A stretch of 64,000 nt of DNA from Nectonema munidae. Taxonomy: Eukaryota; Nematomorpha; Nectonematoida; Nectonematidae. Below the pieces are notes generated by a model. The model searched no databases. It was not told the DNA's origin and was given only the letters and a program-made list of their open reading frames with translations. A program made the translations under genes and the position numbers. The stretch is taken from contig JAUIRK010000270.1 in the NCBI GenBank assembly GCA_030549495.1, forward strand, positions 1 through 64,000. The letters are read 5' to 3'. Below are positions 11,104 to 23,195 of this stretch, one piece after another; positions within the stretch are counted from its first letter, which is position 1, and the number at the start of each line of letters is the position of its first letter.

Positions 11104-13699
11104 GGATAACACAATTCTTATTTGTAACAGCTTTGGAGTATTTTTGTGGACAGTAAATATTTTTCCATTTTTGGCTTAATTTATGTTAAAAAATTAATTA
11201 CAAAATTTTGCTATAAAAAAAAAGTCCTACTTTCAAAAAAATTGAAGATCTACTTCTTTTATTTTCTCATATTTTTTCAAAATTCTTTCAACTAGTTGTC
11301 TTTCAAAAATTTGACATATGTAACTTCAATAATGGTCCTATAGTTAAGTTGAACTTTTATGGAAAAACGCCAAAATTATTGGACAAACCTGAAAAACTTA
11401 TCTTTATTTACTACAAAAAGGAATATTTGAAAAATATATAAACTCATTTTTTAATTATGATCTCATAATTCAATTGCTGTTTATAAAAGATGAAAAAATT
11501 TTTAGATTTTGCCATTTTTTCACACAATTTTTGTGTTTTAACTCTTTTCTGCATTTGGTATATTATGTGTTTTACAAATTCCTCAATATAATGAAGAAAA
11601 ATTGCAAAAATTTTCACAGTTGATGGGATAAGCAAAGAATGATAAGTCTAACTGTGATATCTGATGGTATCATTGAATTTTTACGTGAATGATTAAAAGC
11701 AAAGCTTCTCGACATTCCTATATGATATAGTAATCATAGCACAGTTGATCCAAGATATTTAGCCAAGAATCAAAATCTAATACAAAAAAAGATGATCAAA
11801 ATTTGGTTTCACAAGAATTAAGAACTAAGCCCCTTTGAAGTCGATTACAGGCTTTCTCAACCATTGACGAGTCCTTTACTTCTGTGCGAAAATGGAATTG
11901 AGGCGGGCAATTTTTTAGGAAACTTTTCAACATTGTATAAACAAAGGTTCTAATCTTTTTGAAAAATTTACTTTTTGCATAATAATTTAATGTAGCCGCA
12001 TTTCAAATCCTAGTTAAACTTTTTGAATCAAAAATTTCAGCTGGAACATCAGTTATTTTTAATAATTAAAGATTTGTTTAACCTCAAAAAAGATTTGAAT
12101 TAAAGTTTAAAAATGTTAAAGATTTTCGGTATTTTTCGTTTCATAATGGGTCATTTTACAATTTTTTAGAATCTCAGTGGACGAATTATTACATTTCTTC
12201 TTTCAGGAAAAGAAGACAAATCTTTTGAGAAAGGGTGAAAGGATTCGCTCGAAAATCATTTTAAGACGGAAATGAAGTTGTTCAGTATATTAAATCACTA
12301 TATATTCCTTTTGTATAAGTCAGGTAACTTAGGAGGCCTTTCCAGTATTTTTATAAGCAAACAAACGCTGTATTGCCGGAACTTATATTTGATCAATCTT
12401 TTTGTTTGAATCGAATTCACTAATCCATAATTAAACTTGAAATTCTTAATCAATTATTCAGATTAACAAATTGGTTAAATTAAATTTTTAGAGTAATTAA
12501 CGGTATTTGTGCTATAACTTATATATTTATAATTATTTGATTTAAAAGTAAGTTTACTCATGATCAAGGCGACCTGAAAGTTAATGAAGGGAATGATTTG
12601 CAATAAGTAAGCTGATTCGATTTCCAATTTTTTCCTTTTTTGTGAAGATTTTCAGTTCAGTAAAGTCAAAAAAAATTTGATGTCAATAAAAAGTTTAAAA
12701 AAATCATTTTATAATAAAGCTCGCTCTAATAAATCAAAAATCGTAGTTTATATTTCTTCTCAGACAAATTGTTTTATGATAACTTTAAAAAGCTCTACAT
12801 GCACAGATATTTTGTAGTTACAAAACTGTCCCCTTATTTCAAAATTTGACAAACGACTATTTTCAAAGTTGAATGAACTTGTTAATGCAAAATTGTAAAT
12901 TTTCGTCCTTTGAATATTATAAATATATAATAAATATGACATTTCAAGTATTAATGATTTATGATAGTCCATTTTTTTAAATTTAAAATAGGATTTTATG
13001 GTGAAAAAGAGATTTGTCTTCAGTTTCATTTATTTGAATGAAAATTTTAAAGAGGTTTTTTTAATTTTGAATATTCACTTGGAAATATCTTGACACATGA
13101 AGCTTGTTCATTTTTAATTAAAATATTTTCAACACCAAATAATCTTTTTAGAAATTTTTCAAATTTTAAATATTATTAAGTGTACTAAAATTTATCAATA
13201 ACTTGTGCTAAAACTTTTTCAAAATTTTTAACTGAAATAAGTCAAGTAAAAGTGTGAAATTATGTTTATTTTAATAATCATAAATCAACTATTTTTTCAA
13301 TTCTTTTTTCCTGATTATATTATTCTTTAATCTCTTTGTTTTGAATAACTTTTCATTTCAAAAATAAAAAATTTTTTAAAAAGTTTTCACCTTTCCAATT
13401 CTAATCTAAATGCACTTCGTTTCTCTGCAATTTTAAACACTGCTAAATCATAAAAATATAGGCAAATTATCACTTGAAATGTGCCAAATTTGTCACTTAA
13501 GCTTGACACACGACTTGCATAATATTGTTCACATGCGCTTAGAAAGCGAGGAATCTTGGAAATCGTAGAAATAATCACATTTCCTATACATTTCGCATTA
13601 AAATCAAGCATTAGTAGATATAATTTGCAATATGGATTTTTATCATTTTTTATGCCTCTCTCCCCTCTCATACATTGTTTATGATGGTGGTGTGTGTTC

Positions 13700-13870
13700 T
13701 TACCTGGTTCATACACCACCGCTCTTCTACACCAGAGTGAGTTTGAGGGGGCATATTAGCATACTGTGCAATTTATATTCATGGTGTTTATAACACACAT
13801 TGATGGTATGGCAGTGTTGTGTGCTGGCTTGCTAGCTTTGGCATTATAGGGCGCTTTGACATAACGAGAC
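13700..13870 (-). promoter_or_regulatory. Possible reverse-strand promoter and first exon (speculative)
   Basis: Reading the - strand, several TATA-like words (TATAAACACC, ATATAAATTG) precede a short stretch ending ATGAACCAG followed by GTAAGAAC, a strong 5' splice-site match with the exon end at 13704. Base composition is less AT-rich than the surroundings. No following exon was identified and no protein similarity is visible in so short a piece. Confidence 0.15.
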
Positions 13871-15649
13871 CCTTGTTTTTGCATGCGTCTTAATGAGGTG
13901 TTAATTGACTTTGCCTAAATAGAAGCAGAGAGGGAAGGAAAATTTCTTGAAACATCTGTTCCAAAGAAAACAGAATACAACGGCCTTTTATTTCAAACTA
14001 GCAATATACTCGGTAGCTCATGTTGTTCGTATATGTAAGAGTAGTCGGCAAATTACGCTCAATCTGATGTTGCTCTTATGGATTAACTAGTAGTTATTCT
14101 CTAACCCAATTTTTGAGTGTGTGCACAAAGCGTATTAAACAGTTGGAAAAACTTTTAAAATAATTTATGTCTCATTTCATCCTGTTATGTGTGCGTGCAC
14201 CCTTGGTATATAATATATATAGGAATAAATGAATTTTAGATGGACAATTTGAAGGTTTTCTTTACATTATGTTTATATGCTGTTCTAAAGAGAAAATTAA
14301 AATAACACAATATTGATTAGTAAGGAAAAGAATTGTACATTTTATTAAAGTAATTTAAAAAGATAAAAATATCTTGAATGCTAAGACGCGCGAATAAACA
14401 AAGATTATGAAGTGTTTTTTGAAAAAGGAAGAAAATCGTTTTCACGAGTTATTTTTATCTTTTTAATTTGGTATTGACGTCATAAAATTTATACATTTAT
14501 TGAAAATATTTATTGATCAAAAATATTTTTTTTTAAAAAACTTACAAACAGTATTTGCTTTGTCTTTGGACCATGCTTCGAGAAAATAAAAGTACTTCTC
14601 TGTGTTTTAGCAATGAAAATGCTATATGACAATATTCGTTTGGATGGAGCTTTCTGAAGCCAAAGTGACATATTGATTACACAGTATCATTTTTTCTAAA
14701 ATTTTAGATATTATGCTGATTAAAATGTCGCTCATCAATTATCTTTTTTTTTGTATATAGTATAGGAATAAACTATTTTCAAAGTTGAAAATAAATTTGT
14801 TTCAACTATAGAAATAATTTGTTCAATTATAGAACTAAATCCTTTGTTACTTTTTCAAAAAGGAAAATATGATAGAGATAGGTAGCAGTAATGAATTCGA
14901 CCTAACCTGGAAGTGCAACTTACTAACTATAGATTAGCCATATTCGTGACGGGCTATTTTAAGTTCCTCAATGTGGGGTAAATTTTATTTTTTTAATTTG
15001 AGCGTCCGAAGAATTGAATGCGAAATTGATGGTGTCATTTATTTTTTTTAATATTCACTCAAAATAATTCACCCTTCAGTAAACTAGATTTTGCAGAACC
15101 ACTAAAGTTTTTCTCAAAATTTTAAAATAAACTTATGCATAAACAATAAATCAAACATGCTTAATTTGATTCTAAAAATATTTTTGTCACTCTAGATTTA
15201 AATTGCGGTCACTGTTTACATCTGGTTAATTATTATTAACATAACATCGTTTAGATTTTTTTAAAACAATGTCTTTTGAACTCCACTGAGTGTAAGAATG
15301 CTATCACAAATTTTTGAGCAATTTCACATGAATCTGTTATCTTGACTCGGATCTTTTTAAAGAAGTTATATTTTTTGGAGATGGCGATTTGATATCTCCT
15401 TATGATGATTAACCATTTATGATTAATTTTTTTGATTGAAATTTTATTCTACTTCTCAATTTACATTGTCCTCTTTTATTCCAGTTAGCATTATTTTTTA
15501 TTGAGTGTATCTCCATAGATATGTTTCATCTTTGATCGAAGGAAATAAAATTTCCTTTTTTCTGACACTAGTGCAAATAGCTTGATCTGAATTAATTTAT
15601 CATTGATGTTTTTGCTAAATCCTTAAGGCCATCAGAAGAAAAAATATTA

Positions 15650-16440
15650 ATCAAAGTCGGGTCTCAAAAAATGAACTCAATCTTGTTAACTCTATTTTTC
15701 TTAACTTATTTAATGAGAACATGCCTTTAGATAAGTTTAATATTATGTCATTAAATATTCAGTCCTTAAAACTAAGTATTGTGATTTGGAAGGTTTTTTA
15801 GACTAGCTTTTATTTAAATTTAATTACACCATACACGTGCTCTGTTCGCAAGAAACTTGGTTAAACAAGATTTCACCCAACTTTTTCAACCTTAGAAATT
15901 ATCATTTCATTTTTAGCCAGGATAGACTTTCAAAACACCTGAGTCTTGATTTTTATTTCTCGAATGAAAGAATTGAGTGGAGTTTAGTTTTCTTTGAATG
16001 TTTGAACTAAAAATGGGTAAAAAAAGAGGATATTTATGTTCATAAAATTTATTGGCAACCAAATTACTTCACCAATAAGGATCTTAAATGCAGATTCTTT
16101 TTTTTCCATTCTTAAGGATCAGTTTACAGTGATCAAAGAATCATTTTATCTGATTTTTCTAAATTTCTTCACACAAATCGTTTTGAATGTAATTTTTATT
16201 TGAGAGATTTTAAGATTGATGTGCACAATCACATGAAACAAACATTTGCTAATGATCTTTTAAACAACATATTCTACTAACCGGCATTCACTACTAGACC
16301 CAGCTCCTACACGCTCTTAGACAATATTTGGCGACCAAAAACATAGAAGTCTAATAAATATATTTTTTCAGAGAAAGCTTTTCCGATCCTTTATCCTTTA
16401 TATGTGATATTAGTTTAAAACCTGATAGACAGACACTTCT
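15650..16440 (+). mobile_element. Decayed LINE endonuclease fragment
   Basis: In shifting frames the + strand reads FNIMSLNIQSLK, then CSQETWLNK, then NYHFIF and, further on, LLDNIW: the order of conserved blocks in the apurinic-type endonuclease of CR1/jockey-like LINEs. Many stops and shifts interrupt it, and no reverse transcriptase follows. Probably an old relative of the LINE at 7.6-10.6 kb. Confidence 0.6.
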
Positions 16441-16601
16441 AGAAAGAATTTGGCACAGTAACAAAATTTGATAAAAAATCCTTTTGGTTTCTCTGATTAA
16501 AAGTTTTCATTAAGATTTTTTGCACAAAATATTTTTATTTTGGATATTATGAAGTATTTTTCCAAATTTTTTCTAATTGTTGTATCGGCTATTCAAAAGA
16601 G

Positions 16602-16848
16602 CACTGGCGGATTCAGGGGGGGGGGGGGGGGGCTCGGCCCCTTATGGAGTGAGGCCTCAAAAATTCTTGTTTCAATTTTTCCAGACCCTTCATTCATCAG
16701 GATTTCTATGGTATTGAAATTTCGTCTATTTGGTTTTTGTTAAGAAATGTTGACGGAGACGATGATGACAACGTCTGAACTTTAAAATACCAACAAAATT
16801 AATATTTCAAATTAGCCCCCCTATGGTCGATTTCTAGATCCCCCACTG
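16602..16848. mobile_element. hAT-type MITE, 247 bp, with target site duplication
   Basis: The left end CACTGGCGGATTCAGGGGGG and the right end (reverse complement CAGTGGGGGATCTAG) match each other and resemble hAT termini. The flanks CAAAAGAG (16594-16601) and GAAAAGAG (16849-16856) agree at seven of eight positions, the target length of hAT elements. A run of about 17 G lies just inside the left end. No coding capacity. Confidence 0.75.
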
Positions 16849-17411
16849 GAAAAGAGAATGACTAAAATGCGCAGATTTAAAAAAAGTAGCGAGACGAAAA
16901 ATCCTTGGATAAATTAAAGATAAGAAAAGTTAGTAAAGAAGAGCTTGCAAATTTATTCTTGTTGCAAGGAGTTTTGAGAGAAACAGAATTTCTATGCAAA
17001 AATAAAGGGTTGTCTTGAACAAATCAGTCGTCAGAAGAAAAAACAGATACACCAGAATTAGTTCATCTGTTCAACACTCAGTTTAGCGGTTCATCAGCTA
17101 CAACAAGTTGTCCATTGAGTTTTTGACACAATCTTCTTGAATAACATTGGGAATATTTTTGCTCTTTCCTCAAATAAAATTTCTATTGTACAAAGTTGGC
17201 GTGAATGATATGCCCTCTTCGTGACTTTTTCTAAAATCGCTTGCTGCATCTTTTGATACCATTTTTATGGTAGTTGAATGAATATATCATGTCAAAATCT
17301 GTCAATCAAAATCAAGTGTGCATTTTTTCAACAACATTTTGATTTAAATAATGTCTATAACTTATAATTTAGTGTTGACATTAGATACACTTTTGAAAAT
17401 TTAAAATCATA

Positions 17412-17516
17412 TCAGAGGTCTGGCAAGACCTCCGGGGAGACAACTTGCCAAAATTGCCAGCCTTATCAGAGGTCTGGCAAGACCTCCGGGGAGACAAATC
17501 GCCAAACTTGCCAGCC
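17412..17516 (-). repeat. Tandemly doubled 51-bp terminus of copy B
   Basis: Two copies in a row (17412-17462 and 17466-17516), each beginning TCAGAGGTCTGGCAAGACC and ending CCAGCC, separated by TTA, so each copy is preceded by TA. Suggests either two successive insertions at the TA or unequal exchange at the end. Confidence 0.85.
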
Positions 17517-17707
17517 TTATTATATATTTAAATGTGTAAATCGTAAAATGCTTAAAAATATACTTAAAATAAAAATTTTCAAAAAATATTTTACATACAT
17601 ATTGAAAGTCACATTTCAAAAATTCTACATAAAAGTTCAAAAAATTTAACTTTGAAATTGCAGTTTTATTTCATAAAAACTATATGATTGGTTGAAATGT
17701 TTATGTA

Positions 17708-17714
<7 letters not shown>

Positions 17715-17750
<36 letters not shown>

Positions 17751-17752
17751 TT
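17715..17752. repeat. (AAT)n microsatellite of copy B
   Basis: About 12 units at the same relative position as in copies A and C. Confidence 0.9.
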
Positions 17753-20196
17753 TGACCTTACTTTTAGTTTCGTGTGTGCATAATTTGATAAAAATTAATT
17801 ATTAAAGACTAGTTTTATCTTTCAATTTTAAAAGTAAGGGGAGCCAACGATATATTTAAAAAGAATAAATATTTTTTGATTTGAATATTTTTCGATTCTT
17901 TGATTATTCGACAAATATAATATTTAAAATCGTGTAAATTGCAAAGTATAGGTAATAACTTTTGTAACATCGTATGAGGTAGCAAAATATGAACAGAAAG
18001 TTTGATATTTTTTGATTTTTTAAAGAATATTTTTCGATTCTTTGATTACAGAATTTTATTTTGATTATTTAATAAAATAAATTATTTAATATCGTGAAAA
18101 AATTAATAACTTATCTAACATCCTCTCCCCGAATGAGGTATATCAAATCTTACATCTAGCAAAATATTAACTGATAGGTTGAAGATGAATTATCGCGGTA
18201 TACAGGTTGTAGATGAACCATCGTCTCCCCGAATGGGGTATATCAAATCTTACATATAGCAGAATGTGAACAGAAAGTTGAACATTGTCTCCCTAGTTAT
18301 TTGTACATGGAATAGAAACCATCGTAGTATACAGGTTGAAGATGAATCATCGTAGTATACAGGTTGGAGATGAATTATCGTAGTATACAGGTTGGAGATG
18401 AATCATTGTAGTATAATGTTTGGAGATGAATCATCGTAGAATACAGGTTGGAGAAGAATCATCGTAATATACGGGTTGGAGATAACACGCAAGTTATCTA
18501 CCCGCGTTCAACCGTACAGGTTATGAGAATATATCATTACATATTAGAGAAGAGTTTTTTAAACTCTTTATACTGAAAAAATATTTCTTCAAATATATTA
18601 CTGTTTTAGTTTAAAATGCATCCCTTATCTGCTAATTAATGGTATGAAGCCCATGGAAAATATAAACAGTAAAATGGTATTTCTTAAGGACTTATGATAT
18701 AAGTAATGTATTCTGAAAGTCCATAAAAAAATGCTTTAATTTGGTATATCGCATGATGCATTTTGTTGAGAAATGTGAAAGTTATAAGCGTTTTAATATT
18801 TGACTAAAATTTAAGCTAGGAACAATACAAATAAACTAATTAGCCCGATTAAATAAACCACACACGCGTGCTAAAGATGTGGTGAAGCGTATGCGAGATA
18901 AGAATTTACTGCGCTCACAAACGCGTAATGCAACATGTGTTAATCTTTCTTCGCATAATTATGCTCTAAAATCAATCATTAATGTGATTTATTATTCGCA
19001 CACTGTCGGTATAAATATAACAAATGCCCTTCGTTAAAAATTAGAAAGGTTGTATCTAAACTAAATAAAGGTAGACTACGATTATCCAACAAAACTCGTA
19101 CATTTAATCGACATTTTTCACTTGAAAAATAATTTAAAATTTATTAGAAAAATATTATACTGACCTATACTACTGACCCATAAAAAGTTAAAAATAAATA
19201 TTAATTTTCGACAGTTTTTTTTTAACTATGACATTTAAAAATGTTAAAAACCATATTCTACCTTTATGAATATAAAATTTTGAAGAAATAATATATAAAC
19301 TCATCACGTTAATTATTGGTATTTTTTGAAACTAGATAAAAGTTGACTGACCTCACATAAAAGCGGATTTTGGAAAAATAAAAATATATTTATTTGTAAA
19401 ACATAGCCTATTTTACCCACAAAGAGTATAGCTTCAAATCTTGTACATTCGATCAACATTTTTCATTTCAAAAATAATTTTAAATTTATTAGAAAAACAT
19501 TAAACTGACCTATACTACTGACCTTTAAAAAGTAAAAAATATATATTAATTTTCGACAGTTTTCTTCAACTATGAAATTTTAAAATGTAAAAAACCATAT
19601 TTTACCTTTGTGAATATAAAATATTCAAAAAATAGTATATTAATTCATGACGTTAATTATAGGTATTTTTTGAAACTAGATAAAAGTTGACTGACCTCAC
19701 ATAAAAGCAGATTTTGGAAAAATGAAAATATATTTATTTGTATAACCTAGCCTATGTTAACCACAAAGAGTATACCTTTCCAATGATACCATTTTCATTC
19801 AATTTTTTTTTAAAAATCTTCACATAATGCTTCAATAAAAAGGTGGTCCGTAATTTTTTCAAAAATTTAGACTAAATTTTTCGAAGTAAAGTCCATTTAT
19901 TAAAATTTGTTAAAACTTTTGCATAAATAAATTATTCTAGAGTATGTAGCAAACGATAAGCTTTCTAATGATATATATATCATTAAAAAGAAATATTGAA
20001 AAACAGTTTAATTCTTTCTGCAAATCAAACAAGTAAAAATTTGCAAAAAGTAGTATTGGTATTATTATTATTATTGTTGTTGTTTTATTTGACACAGCTT
20101 GTAAAATGCAAGGATTTCGAAAGCTGGCATGAGGCTTTAACAAATTTAAGATGATTAATCACAGTTTTTGTGAATTTGTTTTTTTTTTAGCATTGG

Positions 20197-20267
20197 GAGC
20201 CTTGGGGATCGAACCCCTGACCTTCAACTGTTAAGCTGAGAGGTACACCCTAACAACCATGAGGCTC
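20197..20267 (-). repeat. tRNA-like sequence (SINE head), left of mirrored pair
   Basis: On the - strand the piece starts GAGCCTC and ends AGGCTC, which can pair as an acceptor stem. TCAGC/GTTGA can form an anticodon-type stem with a six-base loop. GGGGTTCGATCCCC matches the polymerase III B box and T arm. The D-arm/A-box part is poor and the T stem is short, so it is not called a working tRNA. Confidence 0.55.
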
Positions 20268-20270
20268 AAA

Positions 20271-20271
<1 letters not shown>

Positions 20272-20365
<94 letters not shown>
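20272..20365. repeat. (ATT)n microsatellite of copy B
   Basis: About 31 ATT units forming the spacer between the two mirrored tRNA-like sequences. Confidence 0.95.
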
Positions 20366-20369
<4 letters not shown>

Positions 20370-20439
20370 TTTTTGAAAATTTTTATTTTAAGTATATTTT
20401 TTAAGCATTTTACGATTTACACATTTAAATATATAATAA

Positions 20440-20510
20440 GGCCTCAATGGTTGTTAGGGTGTACCTCTCAGCTTAACAGTTGAAGGTCAGGGGTTCGATC
20501 CCCAAGGCTC
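20440..20510 (+). repeat. tRNA-like sequence (SINE head), right of mirrored pair
   Basis: Near-identical reverse copy of 20197-20267, with B box GGGGTTCGATCCCC. The similarity continues outside into AAACAAATTCACAAAAACTG, mirrored at 20155-20185, giving inverted arms of about 120 bp. Confidence 0.55.
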
Positions 20511-20619
20511 CCAACTCTAAAAACAAATTCACAAAAACTGTGATTAACCATCATAAGCATAATGCGAGCATATAGTCTTACGGCTGAAAGTGCTTTGATA
20601 TCTCCAACCAACCAACCAA

Positions 20620-20670
20620 GGCTGGCAAGTTTGGCGAGTTGTCTCCCCGGAGGTCTTGCCAGACCTCTGA
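20620..20670 (+). repeat. 51-bp terminal motif, right end of copy B
   Basis: Same motif and orientation as 7322-7372; followed by TAATATAA. Confidence 0.8.
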
Positions 20671-20899
20671 TAATATAATTGTAAAAGTCAGGAACAATAG
20701 AAAATATCGTATGTTATATATACTTATACGTAGTAACAATAAAAAATATAGTAAGTTTTTTTTTGTATCACCAAGCGTATCTATATACCTATATTCTACA
20801 GGAAATGTACCAGTTTTTGATTGTGCACTTAAAATTGTAATTATCTATGAATGAAGGATGAAAACAATTAGAAATGAGAAAATTAAAAAAGTCATTTAT

Positions 20900-21230
20900 T
20901 TTTGAATCATAATCAATTTTCATTAGATCCACATTAAAATCTCCTATTATAAAACTGCAAATAAAAATTTAGTCCTTTAATTAGTTATCTCCTACCGTGG
21001 ATATAAATTGAGAAAATTCTTCAATAAAAGACTCTACCCTTGTAGTGATAGACGGGGGACCGTATATGTTATAGAAGTAGAAATTATTATTCTTTGACTT
21101 AATTTTTAATGATAAACACTCAAAAAAATTATAATCCTTTGATTCACATATTGTCACGTAATATTTTTTATGGAGTAAAAAAGCCAGACCTGAGTAAAAG
21201 CTACTTAAAGCCAGAGCTCATTCTAAAATG
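20900..21230 (-). mobile_element. LINE endonuclease fragment, reverse strand
   Basis: On the - strand the frame reads, in order, SGLAFLLHKK, FFECLSLKIKSK, FYNIYGPPS, FIEEFSQFIS and IIGDFNVDLM. These are the middle and end blocks of a LINE apurinic-type endonuclease, and they match the equivalent blocks of the LINE at 7.6-10.6 kb (SGLAFFVDK, FEVLSLKIK, LGDFN). The rest of the element is absent. Confidence 0.7.
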
Positions 21231-21908
21231 AAAAAATAAATTAGTTTCAAAGCAAATATATATTATGCAAATATAACAAAACCTTGAAACAAGGTATGGT
21301 ATTAATATTTCTTTTTTAATTTTATTTTTTTAAATTAATTTTGAACTAAAATTCAATGATGTAGCAAATTTTACTTAAATTTTTTTTACTATAATACTTT
21401 TTTAAATGGATGCTTTTAAAACCTTTCATTCTGAGGTAGTATTTGACTAAATATTATATTATTTTCCATTTATTACAATATATTCTTAAAATTTTGAATC
21501 GCTTAATTTTAAATTTATTATACTGTTTAATATATTTTACTCTTTTAAACTTATAATTTAGAATTTAACATTTCGATACTTTATTTTTTAATTTTTACAG
21601 CGAATATTTGAAATCGTAATACAAATATTGCTGGCGTTTTAAATAACAGCATCTAACATTTTTTTTAAAAACCTTTATCGGACCTTTTTTGTTTTTTGAA
21701 TATAGGAATTCAAGAAAGCGAAATCATTAACTAATGGTTTCATTAAAACAGGTAGCTTTGTCTTTTTTTTGTAAAAATTAATTAGTTCAGGTATTGATGA
21801 TTTAACATCCATATTCGCCAAAAATATTGATATGGTCATTTGTTATAGTCCAGTGGCACTGATCCTATTATACTTACACTGTAAGCTCGCAATCCTACTA
21901 CAATAACT
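21231..21908. other. No recognised feature
   Basis: AT-rich sequence without a convincing exon, terminus or repeat. Confidence 0.5.
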
Positions 21909-22470
21909 CAGTGATTTTCAAACTGGAATCTGCGTGCCGCTAAGAAATATTGGACCCATATTGGATCATTTGCCATTTTTGCCAATAAATCACATTTGAA
22001 AAGAATAAATTTTTTTCTTTTATTGCTTTTCAGTCCTAATTTGTTTCTTAATAGCTAAAAAATGAAATATGATGACTAACACTTGAAATTTCATTTACTG
22101 CATTAATGCCTGGTTGGGAAGAGGAATATAAGTGTCCTTTGTGTTCTGAAGTGTTAGCATCCACTTTTTAATGCCCGTCAAGTGAAGCTTGCGCAGGTAG
22201 TGAAGCACTCGAGTTCGGTAAACAAAATTATTGGTTGGACGATTGCACAAATTCATGTTTAATAAATAACATAGGAATATTTTTCTAAAATTTTAGTATG
22301 GTTTGAAAAGTTTCACAAAAATATCAAAAAGTCCCACAACATAGCAGAACAATTGATATTACCTTGCTGCAAAGTTATATTTAATGTGCTAATATTCAAT
22401 CTTCCTGTCAAACGATACCGTTAGATGTCTAATAGGAGAGATGTCTGATCTGATGGCATTTCAAACGTAG
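21909..22470 (+). mobile_element. ZBED/hAT transposase remnant
   Basis: Starts with CAGTGATTTTCAAACTGG, like hAT left ends. Downstream, in broken frames, CPLCSEVLAST (about 22135-22165) matches the BED zinc-finger region of ZBED5-type hAT transposases, and LPCCKVIFNV with a later SNRRDV block matches the segment that follows in that family. No right end was found. Several stops and shifts; a dead fragment. Confidence 0.5.
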
Positions 22471-22796
22471 TTTTATTGATTTGGAATTCGATTTTTCAAC
22501 TTTTTTGCCCAGATTGATTAAACGATGGATGCTGCAAACTTATCTCAGCCTTATGTTTACGACAATATATATATGACAAGAACCTTGTAGACAATTTTTT
22601 ATTTTTCGAAACTCAACAATAAAACAATTGCAAGAGAAACATTTGGCAAAGAAAATTTTTATAAAATATTTTTGTATCTTTACCTTTATTTTGAATTTAT
22701 ATATTTCAAAGGAGCTTCAGATGGGCAAAATAAATCCCAGGCGGCCTAGCTCCCTTGCCCTCCCTTATCGACGGGCTTGGTTACAGTAATTAATAG

Positions 22797-22915
22797 GGAT
22801 AAACATTTTAAGCTTTTACTACTACTACTACTAATAATATGATGATTTTTTGGAAATTTTTACTTGTTTGATTTGCAGAAAAAATTTAACTGTTTTCAAT
22901 GTTTTTTATGGTATA
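22797..22915. repeat. Fragment of foldback arm used as insertion site
   Basis: CTACTACT(AAT)-type repeats followed by TTTTTACTTGTTTGATTTGC and a diverged copy of the outer arm, ending GGTATA exactly where copy C begins. It is an older, diverged piece of the same family. Confidence 0.6.
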
Positions 22916-23154
22916 TCAGAGATCTGGCAAGACCTCCGGGGAGACAACACGCAAAACTTGCCAGCCTTATTATAAATTTAAATGTGTAAATCGTAAAATG
23001 CTTAAAAAATATACTTAAAATAAAAATTTTCAAAAAATATTTTACATACATATTGAAAGCCACATTTCAAAAATTCTACCTAAAAGTTCAAAAAATTTAA
23101 CTTTGAAATTGCAGTTTTATTTCATAAAAACTATATGATTGGTTGAAATATGTA

Positions 23155-23195
<41 letters not shown>

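Larger units (their letters stand above)
10591..15640. other. Intergenic AT-rich stretch, little recognised
   Basis: No convincing exon or repeat seen except a small hairpin element at 11008-11103 and a more balanced-composition patch at 13640-13930 that could hold a reverse-strand promoter and first exon. Confidence 0.5.
17412..20670. mobile_element. Foldback element, copy B (internally shortened)
   Basis: Bounded by inverted 51-bp termini at 17412-17462 and 20620-20670, both with TA immediately outside. Order inside: left terminus twice (17412 and 17466), subterminal AT-rich block to 17712, (AAT)n, then the sequence runs from the family's centre hairpin (17755) outward through one whole arm to about 20075. 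So one arm is lost while both ends remain. The right end has extra material: a mirrored tRNA-like pair around (ATT)n. This copy gives the clearest view of both element ends. Confidence 0.8.

Noticed and set aside
20197-20510. Two functional tRNA genes
   Set aside because: B boxes are good, but the D arms and T stems are poor, the anticodon loop has six bases and the copies are mirrored within a repeat; a SINE-like origin is more likely.
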